A DNA stretch of 6,566 bases from assembly GCA_903827085.1 (NCBI GenBank), contig CAIKHC010000206.1, forward strand, positions 1 through 6,566, written 5' to 3'. The notes under the pieces were generated by a model. It was not told the DNA's origin. It did no database searches and saw nothing but the letters and a program-made list of their open reading frames with translations. The DNA comes from an uncultured Candidatus Nemicrothrix sp. GTDB taxonomy: Bacteria > Actinomycetota > Acidimicrobiia > Acidimicrobiales > Acidimicrobilacustridaceae. Position 1 is the first letter of the stretch; the number at the start of each line of letters is the position of its first letter. Position numbers and translations under genes: made by a program. Of this stretch, positions 1 to 6,378 are shown piece after piece.

Positions 1-138
1 CCGAAGATGACTCCCAACACCGTGACAGGCCTGCGAACCCAAGTTTTGCTCACCTCAGCATGGTACCGACGTAACGACGACGGTCACGTCATCTCTGCAA
101 CGATTGATGGGACTGAGATACCGTGGATCAATCGCTGA
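1..138 (+). CDS. C-terminal end of an unrecognised protein (partial, runs off left edge)
   Basis: Frame 1 of the plus strand is open from the first base to a TGA at 136-138, giving 45 residues that end in GTEIPWINR. I do not recognise the family. Support for coding is indirect: no stop over 45 codons, a protein-like composition (charged RRNDDGH stretch, then alternating hydrophobic residues), third-position GC like the neighbours, and a stop only 16 nt before the GTG of the dioxygenase on the same strand, as expected inside an operon. An ATG at 7-9 is in frame, but a 43-residue gene is less likely than the tail of a longer one. The opposite-strand frame over this region overlaps the dioxygenase start and looks like a shadow. 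Moderate to low certainty. Confidence 0.45.
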   Translation, partial: PKMTPNTVTGLRTQVLLTSAWYRRNDDGHVISATIDGTEIPWINR

Positions 139-144
139 GTGACC

Positions 145-148
145 GGAG
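145..148 (+). promoter_or_regulatory. Ribosome binding site for the TauD-family dioxygenase
   Basis: GGAG lies six bases before the GTG at 155. It touches the TTG at 149 directly, which is too close to serve that codon. This spacing is the reason for preferring GTG 155 as the start. Confidence 0.55.
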
Positions 149-154
149 TTGAGC

Positions 155-1111
155 GTGACGAAAACGCAGTTCGTTCCCGAAAAGGATCCGAGCGCAACCC
201 TTGGAGCCACCCGAAAAGTTATGGGTGGGGGCATCTCCGTCGGACCAGCCACACATCTCGCTGAAGAGCGCTCTCGTTTGGGCGAGCTCACTTGGAGCCA
301 CTTCGAGGTCACACAGGTTGGATCGACACTCGGCGCAGAGATCTCGGGCATTGACCTCACAACCGACCTCTCCGACGCTGTTATTTCGGAAATCCAACTC
401 GCTCTTGACAACTACAAGGTGATCTTCTTCCGAGATCAGGACCTGACATCAGACCAACACGTTGCGTTTGCAAAGCGTTTCGGTGATCTCGAGATTCATC
501 CATTCATTCCGTCGAACACCGGAGTACCCGAGCTGGTCCGGTTTGAAAAGACGGCGGAAGTCGCTGGCTACGAAAACTCTTGGCACCACGACGTCACGTG
601 GAGAGAGGCACCCTCGATGGGAGCGATCCTTCACGGCATCGAACTCCCGCCAGTGGGCGGCGACACGCTCTTTTCGGATATGGGTGCCGCCTACGACGGT
701 CTTCCCGACGAAATCAAGGCTCAGATCGATGGCCTGACGGCAGAGCATGACTTCATGAAGAGCTTCGGCCACACCGTCCCCGAGGACCGCAAAGCTGAAA
801 CCCGTGAGATGTTTCCCATCGTTCAACACCCAGTCGTCATCACACACGAACGCACTGGCCGCAAACTGCTTTACGTCAACCGAAATTTCGTGAACCGGAT
901 TTTGGGAATCTCTGACGAAGAAAGCACGGCACTTCTCAGTTACCTGTGCGACCAGGCGGCCACAGTCGAATACCAGATTCGTTTCCATTGGCAACCGCAT
1001 TCCATTGCCTTTTGGGATAACCGAGCAGTTCAGCATTACGCGTCGAGCGACTACTGGCCTCAACGTCGAGTCATGGAACGAGCCAGCATCGTGGGTTCTC
1101 GCCCGAGGTAA
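155..1111 (+). CDS. TauD/TfdA-family Fe(II)/2-oxoglutarate-dependent dioxygenase
   Basis: This is a cytoplasmic non-haem iron oxygenase of 318 residues. Family members couple 2-oxoglutarate decarboxylation to hydroxylation of substrates such as taurine, alkyl sulfates or aryloxyacetates, releasing sulfite, sulfate or phenol. Numbering from the in-frame TTG at 149, the iron ligands are His146 and Asp148 (WHHDVTW) and distal His296 (WDNRAVQHYA). Thr173 (GGDTLFSDM) and Arg307 fall at the 2-oxoglutarate positions: +27 from the first His and +11 from the distal His, as in TauD. The fold begins near residue 54 with LGAEISGIDL, leaving an N-terminal tail longer than usual for the family. GTG 155 is chosen for its GGAG; ATG 221 would also give a full domain; an in-frame TGA at 140-142 bars longer versions. 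It may be cotranscribed with the partial gene upstream and meets the MFS gene tail to tail. The substrate cannot be assigned: no sulfonate transporter or regulator is present. Confidence 0.93.
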   Translation: MTKTQFVPEKDPSATLGATRKVMGGGISVGPATHLAEERSRLGELTWSHFEVTQVGSTLGAEISGIDLTTDLSDAVISEIQLALDNYKVIFFRDQDLTSDQHVAFAKRFGDLEIHPFIPSNTGVPELVRFEKTAEVAGYENSWHHDVTWREAPSMGAILHGIELPPVGGDTLFSDMGAAYDGLPDEIKAQIDGLTAEHDFMKSFGHTVPEDRKAETREMFPIVQHPVVITHERTGRKLLYVNRNFVNRILGISDEESTALLSYLCDQAATVEYQIRFHWQPHSIAFWDNRAVQHYASSDYWPQRRVMERASIVGSRPR

Positions 1112-1125
1112 ACGGCAACACGCAT

Positions 1126-2688
1126 CTACATCGCGTGCGCAGTGCCTTCCGCTAGAGGAATCTCAGCTGGTGCGCCGCGAAGCCTGTCGCGAACACGCTT
1201 CGCTGGTATGAAACCAACGACGACTGCGCCAATCACCATCACTGGAATCATTGCCGAGAAGCCGTTCGCCAACGCATGAGCAAATGCAGATTGAATTTGG
1301 TCGCGTACCCCATCAGACAATTCCGCAATCTTTTGGGGCGAACCCTGAATTGAATCGACCGGGAAATCTGGAAGGCGTTGTTCGACGCTGCTCAGCAAAC
1401 TGTTCGTGAAGATTGTTCCGACGATGGCGACGCCAAGCGAATTTCCAAGAAGTCGAGCAAGCATGATCGTTGAGGTCGCCATTCCGATATCGGCGGGTTC
1501 GGTGAATCGTTGGATGACGTACAACAACGTCTGCATGACGAATCCGATGCCCACGCCGACAAGCATCGCTGATCCAACGACGAATGCTGCTGACGTAGTT
1601 GCTTCGATCGTCGCGAGCATGACCATGCCAATCCCAGACACAACCATTCCGAAGAAGGGAACAACGACGTGTCCACCGCGCCTATCGGTGATTTGGCCAG
1701 CAATGATTGTGCACAATCCTGAGGTAACGGCGAATGGGGCAAGCAGTAGACCGGCTTGCGTTGCGCTAATACCTCGGACTGCTTCGAAAAACAGAGGCGG
1801 ATAAACAATCGCCGAGCCGAATGCGAGACCCGCAATCAAGTTGGCGGAGAGCGCAAGCGCCCTTACCCGTCCGGCGATGACGCGCAATGCAAGGATTGGC
1901 TCCGAGGATCTGCGTTCGTGAATGACGAAGAGTGTGACAAAGACCGCTGAGAGAGTTGCGAGACCCAGCGTTCGTACACTCACAAATTCCACTCGGCCGC
2001 CAGTTCCGCCGATCGCCAAAAGCAACGACGAGGCAGCGCCGGCCAAGAGCAGTGCTCCGAGCACATCGATGCGATGGGCAACCCTGTTCGTGGATTTTGG
2101 AACGTAGAGGAGCGTGATGAGGCAGATGATTCCGCTCGGAATGTTGACAAAGAATGCCCATCGCCACGTGAAGTTGTCGGTGAAGAATCCCCCGGCCCAC
2201 GGTCCGAGGACAGCAGTGACAGCAAAAACCACACCGGTGTAGCCGAGATACCTTCCGAGTTTGTCGGCGGGCATCACATCGGCAATCAGTGCCATCGCAA
2301 GAGCGGTGATTCCGCCGGCGCCAATCCCCTGAAGTACTCGTGTGCCGATCAGCATTGGCATCGACTGCGCCAAGCCGCACAACATTGATCCGACCATGAA
2401 TGTCACTACGGCGATGATGAACACTCTTCGGCGACCATAAATATCGCCAAGCTTTCCGTACACCGCCATGGTCGTGACCTGAGCGAGCAGATAGCTCGTT
2501 GTCAGCCATGGAAGCAACGACACACTTCCGAGTTCTCCCAAAATCGTTGGAGCCGCAGTCGCAACAATTGCTCCGTCGAGTCCTGAGAGCGTCGCCCCCA
2601 AAAGGATTCCGAAAAAGACGACAAGAAGTCGCCGACGCGACATGTGAACCGAGACTCCGCTCGCGCTCGCCGCTCCAGTAGCGGTCAC
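1126..2688 (-). CDS. DHA2-type (EmrB/QacA-like) 14-TM MFS drug exporter
   Basis: A 520-residue inner-membrane proton antiporter, probably exporting an organic compound or drug. Visible signatures are LDGAIVATAAPTI in TM1 (DHA2 motif with Asp38), motif A GKLGDIYGRRR at 78-88, motif B RVLQGIGAGG at 117-126 and the antiporter motif C LGPWAGG at 161-167. I count about 14 hydrophobic segments between residues 20 and 495, with a large polar loop near 430-475, which is typical of the 14-TM subgroup. The GTG start overlaps the TGA of the crotonase gene in a GTGA, with no clear ribosome binding site, so translation is probably coupled. An ATG at 2643, just before TM1, is an alternative start with GGAG 11 nt upstream. 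It is the last gene of the minus-strand cassette, and its TAG lies 14 nt from the convergent dioxygenase stop. Its place in the operon suggests export of a substrate or product of the two enzymes; that is inference. Confidence 0.94.
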   Translation of the reverse strand: MTATGAASASGVSVHMSRRRLLVVFFGILLGATLSGLDGAIVATAAPTILGELGSVSLLPWLTTSYLLAQVTTMAVYGKLGDIYGRRRVFIIAVVTFMVGSMLCGLAQSMPMLIGTRVLQGIGAGGITALAMALIADVMPADKLGRYLGYTGVVFAVTAVLGPWAGGFFTDNFTWRWAFFVNIPSGIICLITLLYVPKSTNRVAHRIDVLGALLLAGAASSLLLAIGGTGGRVEFVSVRTLGLATLSAVFVTLFVIHERRSSEPILALRVIAGRVRALALSANLIAGLAFGSAIVYPPLFFEAVRGISATQAGLLLAPFAVTSGLCTIIAGQITDRRGGHVVVPFFGMVVSGIGMVMLATIEATTSAAFVVGSAMLVGVGIGFVMQTLLYVIQRFTEPADIGMATSTIMLARLLGNSLGVAIVGTIFTNSLLSSVEQRLPDFPVDSIQGSPQKIAELSDGVRDQIQSAFAHALANGFSAMIPVMVIGAVVVGFIPAKRVRDRLRGAPAEIPLAEGTAHAM

Positions 2689-3521
2689 TGCTCAGTGCGT
2701 CGCTTCTCGCGTACTTCTCGTCGCTCAGCGTCGGCCGCGTTGTGACGCTTCATTACAGCCAATGGATCCTGTTTAAAGACCTCGACTGATGCCTGATGAC
2801 CGGCAAGAGCTTGGAATTCCGAACCGGCTCGGATCGCAGCGCGAACACCCATAATTTCGGCTTGTCGATGCACCATACGCTTGTTGATCTGTGCCAAGTC
2901 GGTCGCAACCGCAGCGATCTGACTCGCAACATCGAGTACTTCATCGTCGAGAGCAACCGCCGGGAACGACCGATTGGCCCAACCGATCTGCGCCGCCTCG
3001 GGACCGAGCATCTCGCCACCAGTGAGCATGATTTCCATGGCGCGGCGCATACCAAGAAGCGGCTCGTGGTACTGACAGTCGGGCGGGGACGCGACACGAA
3101 CAATCGGGTAAGAAATCCGGGCATCGTCCGCCACGTAGACGAGGTCGCAGGCCTGAACGAGTTCGGTCGCTCCCGCAATCGCGTATCCATGGACCTGAGC
3201 GATCACTGGCTTCGCAAGATCCCAAAATCTGAACCAGTTGTCAGTGACCTGTCGCGCCCACGCGCCATCACCCGGAGCGGTATGGAAAGGCGGCGAGACC
3301 ATCAGGTCGCCAGCAAGGTCATAGCCGGCCGAAAAACACGATCCGCCGCCGCGAATAATGCTGACGCGCACCTCGGGATCTCGATCGTTTGTTTCGAGAA
3401 CATGGAGCAATTCCGTGCGCATGACGGTCGAGATCGCGTTGCGCTTCTCGGGGCGATTCAACGTGATCCGGCAGATACCTTCGCCAGGAGTGTCGAGAGC
3501 GATGGTTTCATACGTTGTCAT
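2685..3521 (-). CDS. Crotonase-superfamily protein (enoyl-CoA hydratase/isomerase family)
   Basis: A 278-residue soluble protein predicted to act on an acyl-CoA thioester. The crotonase pattern is clear: RITLNRPEKRNAIS at 18-31, oxyanion-hole segment SCFSAGYDL at 61-69, and HGYAIAGATELVQACDL at 111-127, where Gly117 and Glu120 match Gly141 and Glu144 of rat enoyl-CoA hydratase. The second catalytic glutamate (rat Glu164, in a PE pair) is Ile140 here (SYPIVRV), and the next stretch is unusual (PPDCQYHEPLLG). Classical hydratase chemistry is therefore doubtful; isomerase, hydrolase or other crotonase activity is possible. The C-terminus is basic (REVREKRRTEQ). The ATG at 3521 is chosen because AGGGGA sits 6 nt upstream and the domain begins at once. 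The frame is open back to 3743, but that extension would overlap the LLM gene by about 220 bp. One base separates it from the LLM stop, and four bases overlap the MFS start. Confidence 0.94.
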   Translation of the reverse strand: MTTYETIALDTPGEGICRITLNRPEKRNAISTVMRTELLHVLETNDRDPEVRVSIIRGGGSCFSAGYDLAGDLMVSPPFHTAPGDGAWARQVTDNWFRFWDLAKPVIAQVHGYAIAGATELVQACDLVYVADDARISYPIVRVASPPDCQYHEPLLGMRRAMEIMLTGGEMLGPEAAQIGWANRSFPAVALDDEVLDVASQIAAVATDLAQINKRMVHRQAEIMGVRAAIRAGSEFQALAGHQASVEVFKQDPLAVMKRHNAADAERREVREKRRTEQ

Positions 3522-3522
3522 T

Positions 3523-4569
3523 TCAGTTCCCCTGAGTTTCTCTGGTACCAGCAAGTTCAGCGAGGAGTTGCAGTCCTTCATCGGTTTCTGAGCGAACGAT
3601 GAGCCCGGTGAGACCCATCTTGGTCCAGGCCTCCCAGCGTTCACGGATGCGCGCAGGCGAACCGATGAGCGAACCGTCATCGTGGTACTCATCAGGGACG
3701 GCGGCGATCGCCTCGTCTCTTTTGCCAGCCATCCAACATTCATGGATCTTCTGAGCCGCTTCTGGGAAGCCGCGCCGGGCCATGGACTCGCGGTGGTAAT
3801 TGTGCGAGGCCGAACCCATTCCCCCGACGTACATCGCGGTAAGTGGCTTCATTGCGTTGATGGCGCCTTGCACATCGTCGGTGATCACAACACTCACTCC
3901 GCCAAAGATCTCGAAGTTCGCTGGACGCCCGCCGCGTTTCGCGAAACCAGCTTCGAGATGCGGACCGTACACAGATGGACCTTCTGAGCCCCATCCCATC
4001 GGAAGCATTCCATCGCAGATTTCCGCGCTTAGTTCGGTGTTCTTTGGCCCCCCAGCGGCAAGCCAAAGCTCGATCTCACCTGCGGGATGAAGGATTGAAC
4101 GAAGCGGTTTCCCTTGCCCTATCGCCCCTGGCCCGTTGTAGGGCAGCGGGAACTCAACTCCGTCGTTGGTGAGTGGTTCCCGGGCGAACACCTTCCGCAT
4201 GATCTCGACGTATTCACGCAACCGACGGTTCGGACTCCCCCACGGTTGTCCATACCAGCCCTCGACGATCTGCGGACCAGAAACGCCGAGTCCGATGATG
4301 ACGCGATTGCCACCTGCGAGTGCATCGATCGTAAGTGCATGCATCGCCGTAGCTGCGGGCGTACGAGCCGCAATCTGCACAACACCGGTGCCAAGTTTGA
4401 TTCGCTTCGTCACTGCCGCCAAGTACGCAAGCGGAGACAACGCGTCGGATCCGTAGGCCTCGGCCGTCCACACCGAGTGGTAACCGAGATCCTCAGCCAT
4501 CCGAACCTGATCGACAGGGACATCGAGAGCGGCACCTCTATAGAGGTCGAGTCCGAGAGCCAACTTCAT
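3523..4569 (-). CDS. LLM-class flavin/F420-dependent oxidoreductase
   Basis: A 348-residue member of the bacterial luciferase-like monooxygenase superfamily, a TIM barrel that in actinobacteria commonly uses coenzyme F420 to reduce or oxidise small organic molecules. Evidence: N-terminal strand MKLALGLDLYRG, VRMAEDLGYHSVWTAEAYG at 22-40, KRIKLGTGVVQIAARTP at 55-71, the ALTIDALAGGNRVIIGLGVS segment at 78-97 followed by GPQIVEGWYG, and WLAAGGPKNTELSAEICDG at 169-187. The run GxGVSGPQxVEGW recalls the mycobacterial Rv3520c-like F420 group; a profile search would decide F420 or FMN. Near the C-terminus, IGSPARIRERWEAW at 302-315 and the TGLIVRSE strand complete the barrel. The ATG at 4569 has GGAG ten bases upstream. 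It is first in a three-gene cassette, followed after 1 nt by the crotonase. It probably performs the redox step on the compound handled by the cassette; the substrate is unknown. Confidence 0.94.
   Translation of the reverse strand: MKLALGLDLYRGAALDVPVDQVRMAEDLGYHSVWTAEAYGSDALSPLAYLAAVTKRIKLGTGVVQIAARTPAATAMHALTIDALAGGNRVIIGLGVSGPQIVEGWYGQPWGSPNRRLREYVEIMRKVFAREPLTNDGVEFPLPYNGPGAIGQGKPLRSILHPAGEIELWLAAGGPKNTELSAEICDGMLPMGWGSEGPSVYGPHLEAGFAKRGGRPANFEIFGGVSVVITDDVQGAINAMKPLTAMYVGGMGSASHNYHRESMARRGFPEAAQKIHECWMAGKRDEAIAAVPDEYHDDGSLIGSPARIRERWEAWTKMGLTGLIVRSETDEGLQLLAELAGTRETQGN
3528..3533 (-). promoter_or_regulatory. Ribosome binding site for the crotonase gene
   Basis: AGGGGA on the minus strand, six bases before the ATG at 3521, lies within the last codons of the upstream LLM gene. 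It settles the crotonase start and points to coupled translation in the cassette. Confidence 0.75.
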
Positions 4570-4579
4570 CGTCTGTCAT

Positions 4580-4583
4580 CTCC
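4580..4583 (-). promoter_or_regulatory. Ribosome binding site for the LLM oxidoreductase gene
   Basis: GGAG on the minus strand, ten bases before the ATG at 4569. The spacing is slightly long, but it is the only purine-rich match, and the protein begins with the expected first beta strand. Confidence 0.5.
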
Positions 4584-4613
4584 AATGGCCAAGCGAAGGG
4601 AGGAATGGCGCGT

Positions 4614-4628
4614 GGGTCACAATGACTC
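4614..4628. promoter_or_regulatory. Imperfect inverted repeat upstream of the LLM cassette (possible operator)
   Basis: GGGTCA-CAA-TGACTC is a 15-bp near-palindrome with 6-bp arms and one mismatched pair. It lies 45 bp upstream of the LLM start in the 93-nt gap after the second MFS gene. Its size and place suit a repressor operator, but no regulator gene is in the window and short repeats like this arise by chance. Low certainty. Confidence 0.22.
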
Positions 4629-4662
4629 CGCAAAGACTCCCCCAAAGCGTTTCTTTGCCTTC

Positions 4663-6018
4663 TCAACCTAGTGCGCTGCCACGCGGGACCCGAGTCCCGA
4701 GAACGGCACCGAAAAGCGCGACGGCCGTTGCCATTCCAAACGTCAGAACAAGTCCGGTGACTTCCGAGTTCGTCAATGATCCAACGGTGGAGACGAGAAC
4801 TCCGGCAACCCCGATTCCCAACGCAGCACCAAGCGTGTCGCTCAATTGCAACGCAGTTGTCGCCTTCCCCTCCTTGCCCTTTTCCGCTAACTCCATCGCA
4901 ACATGAGCCAATGGGGAGAAAGCGAGCCCCATGCCAAAGCCGGCAACGGCCCAAGCGATCAGTCCGACCCAACCGGGAATGGCAGGAACCAGAACCGTCG
5001 CCATGCCTGCAGTTCCTAACCCGATGATGGTCATCCCGACCACGACCAAGATTGTCGCACCGCGGGTTCGTATCCAGCGAGTTTGCAGCCACGAGGAAAC
5101 CGTCCACGTGAGCGATGCAGTGGTCATTGCGAGTCCGCCATAGATCGGCGACATTCCCCGCACCGTTGTTATCGCGAATGGAACAAACGCATCAGCTGCG
5201 TAGAAGCCAAAGTTCAATAGGCCTCGAACCGCCACCGTGGCCGGCAACCCAGCACGCGCCCGCAACGTTCCCGCTGGAGTGAGCCGCATGAACGGCCGGA
5301 CCATCACGACTGCGCCAATCACTGTGACGGGAAGAAACACATACAGCGAACGCGATCCGAGACCGATAAGAAGCAAACCCGCGCCAACCGCGACCAAGAC
5401 TGCATTCAGGATGTTGCGTTCGTTCGACGGTTCATCGGGAGCGGGAACTGACTTCACTCCGATAACCGCAACAACTCCGATCACTGCGGTGAGCGGCAAC
5501 AGCCCGAGGAACACCCAACGCCAGCCAACGGTTTCGGCGATCCACGCAGCAATTACTGGACCGATAACTGACGGAAGCATCCATGCGCTCGAAATCAGCG
5601 CGAACATTTTCGGACGCTGCGTAAGCGGATAAATCCGTCCGATACAGACATACGACGTCGCTGGCATCACCCCTGCTCCGACCCCTTGAAGAAATCGTCC
5701 GAGCACCAACACCAGCATTGTTGGAGCCATGCCACCGGCCACGAGGCCAATGGCGAAGAGGACAAGGCCGACTGCAAAAGGAATCGCCGGACGCATCCGA
5801 TCGGCTGCTGTGCCGGCGACCACGACGCCGACAAGGGTGCCAAGAAAGAACGCGCTGAAGACCCATCCATAGAGCGCAAGGTCGCCGAGATCGGACTCAA
5901 CCAGTGGCATGACCGTCGCCACCGACATCGACTCGAAGGCCACCAAAGTGACGATGAGTACAAGACCAGAAGTGAGTAAACGACGCTCAGGCGCAAAGAC
6001 GCCTCCGGATCTGACCAT
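4663..6018 (-). CDS. MFS transporter, probable multidrug-type exporter
   Basis: A 451-residue membrane protein of the major facilitator superfamily. The antiporter features are RFLQGVGAG at 108-116 (motif B) and LPSVIGPVIAAW at 148-159 (motif C, GP pair at 153-154). Motif A is degenerate (AGTAADRMRP at 68-77 instead of GxLaDrxGrr). About 14 hydrophobic stretches are visible between residues 15 and 440, suggesting a 14-TM DHA2-like arrangement with a short polar loop at 375-387 (ELAEKGKEGK). The start is uncertain. The frame stays open up to 6258 but passes straight through tRNA-Arg, so the real start must lie below 6080. ATG 6018 leaves a short cytoplasmic tail before TM1; GTG 6060 is the only other candidate. 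Neither has a ribosome binding site, and a small hairpin (6021-6038) ends just before the ATG. It may be read through into the LLM cassette, 93 nt downstream. Substrate unknown. Confidence 0.9.
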   Translation of the reverse strand: MVRSGGVFAPERRLLTSGLVLIVTLVAFESMSVATVMPLVESDLGDLALYGWVFSAFFLGTLVGVVVAGTAADRMRPAIPFAVGLVLFAIGLVAGGMAPTMLVLVLGRFLQGVGAGVMPATSYVCIGRIYPLTQRPKMFALISSAWMLPSVIGPVIAAWIAETVGWRWVFLGLLPLTAVIGVVAVIGVKSVPAPDEPSNERNILNAVLVAVGAGLLLIGLGSRSLYVFLPVTVIGAVVMVRPFMRLTPAGTLRARAGLPATVAVRGLLNFGFYAADAFVPFAITTVRGMSPIYGGLAMTTASLTWTVSSWLQTRWIRTRGATILVVVGMTIIGLGTAGMATVLVPAIPGWVGLIAWAVAGFGMGLAFSPLAHVAMELAEKGKEGKATTALQLSDTLGAALGIGVAGVLVSTVGSLTNSEVTGLVLTFGMATAVALFGAVLGTRVPRGSALG

Positions 6019-6079
6019 GCCAACGCGAGCGTCGGTTGCATTGTCAGGAACGTGTGTCACCGGCGAAGGATAGGACGAG

Positions 6080-6153
6080 CGCCCCCGCCAGGATTCGAAC
6101 CCGGAACCTGCCGGGTAGAAACCGGCTGCTCTATCCAGTTGAGCTACGGAGGC
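6080..6153 (-). tRNA. tRNA-Arg (anticodon UCU)
   Basis: A complete cloverleaf of 74 nt on the minus strand. The acceptor GCCTCCG pairs with CGGGGGC (one G-U), the D-arm is GCTC/GAGC, the anticodon stem is GCCGG/CCGGC with loop TTTCTAC, and the T-arm is CCGGG/CCTGG around TTCGAAT. The anticodon TCT (6119-6117) decodes AGA. The discriminator is G, and CCA is not encoded, since CTC follows. It lies 61 nt upstream of the MFS start on the same strand and is divergent from tRNA-His. Confidence 0.97.
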
Positions 6154-6166
6154 AGAGTGCTGTCGA

Positions 6167-6172
6167 AGCGTA
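6167..6172 (-). promoter_or_regulatory. Candidate -10 box for tRNA-Arg
   Basis: TACGCT on the minus strand fits the actinobacterial TANNNT -10 consensus and lies 13 nt before the mature 5' end of tRNA-Arg. No good -35 is visible at normal spacing. Support comes from the matching arrangement at the other two tRNAs. Confidence 0.4.
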
Positions 6173-6240
6173 CGCGCCGCAGCCTCGACCTCGGAACTCT
6201 CCTCACACCTACCCGTTTCGGGCAGGGGCGCTGCCTGCCG

Positions 6241-6246
6241 TATGCT
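6241..6246 (+). promoter_or_regulatory. Candidate -10 box for tRNA-His
   Basis: TATGCT lies 12 nt before G-1 of tRNA-His and fits TANNNT. A perfect 6-bp inverted repeat (GGCAGG at 6221-6226, CCTGCC at 6234-6239) fills the region immediately upstream, where the promoter spacer would be. No clear -35 is seen. Confidence 0.42.
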
Positions 6247-6258
6247 GACCGTTCCCAT

Positions 6259-6337
6259 GGTGGCCGTAGCTCAGCTCGGTTAGAGCGCCAGGTTGTGGCC
6301 CTGGAGGTCGGGGGTTCAAGTCCCCTCGGTCACCCCA
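6259..6337 (+). tRNA. tRNA-His (anticodon GUG), CCA encoded
   Basis: The cloverleaf includes the extra 5' G-1 typical of tRNA-His, at 6259, opposite C73 at 6334. The acceptor GTGGCCG pairs with CGGTCAC (one G-U), the D-arm is GCTC/GAGC, the anticodon stem is CCAGG/CCTGG with loop TTGTGGC, and the T-arm is GGGGG/CCCCT around TTCAAGT with one G-U. The anticodon GTG is at 6295-6297. CCA is encoded at 6335-6337. A strong hairpin starts five bases after the CCA. Confidence 0.97.
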
Positions 6338-6342
6338 TTGTG

Positions 6343-6378
6343 GTGGTGGTCGTCCGTCGAGAGGCGGGCGACCATCGC
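6343..6378 (+). terminator. Strong GAGA-tetraloop hairpin after tRNA-His (probable terminator)
   Basis: Bases 6343-6358 pair with 6363-6378 in an uninterrupted 16-bp stem that includes four G-U pairs, closed by a GAGA loop of the GNRA type at 6359-6362. No U-run follows, so it is not a classical intrinsic terminator. Actinobacterial terminators often lack the U-run, and the position just after the tRNA-His 3' end fits termination or 3'-end processing. Confidence 0.55.

Noticed and set aside
1118..1138. Possible terminator between the convergent dioxygenase and MFS genes
   Set aside because: CACGC (1119-1123) and GCGTG (1133-1137) form only a 5-bp stem with a 9-nt loop spanning the MFS stop codon, without a U-run; too weak to call.
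1766..2509. Minus-strand open frame of 247 codons inside the first MFS gene
   Set aside because: Out of frame with a well-supported MFS exporter; composition rich in Arg, His, Cys and Ser is typical of a shadow frame.
2796..3602. Plus-strand open frame of 268 codons antisense to the crotonase gene
   Set aside because: Long but shadow-like: arginine- and histidine-rich with no recognisable domain, while the opposite strand carries a clear crotonase.
3522..3743. N-terminal extension of the crotonase by 74 residues
   Set aside because: It overlaps the LLM gene, has no crotonase similarity, and the ATG at 3521 has a strong AGGGGA ribosome binding site.
4643..4657. Possible terminator after the second MFS gene
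   Set aside because: CAAAG-CGTTT-CTTTG is a 5-bp AT-rich stem without a U-run on the transcribed strand; it is unlikely to stop transcription.
6019..6258. N-terminal extension of the second MFS gene up to an ATG at 6258
   Set aside because: This reading frame runs through the whole tRNA-Arg gene; the peptide SVAQLDRAAGF is a known artefact of translating tRNA sequence.
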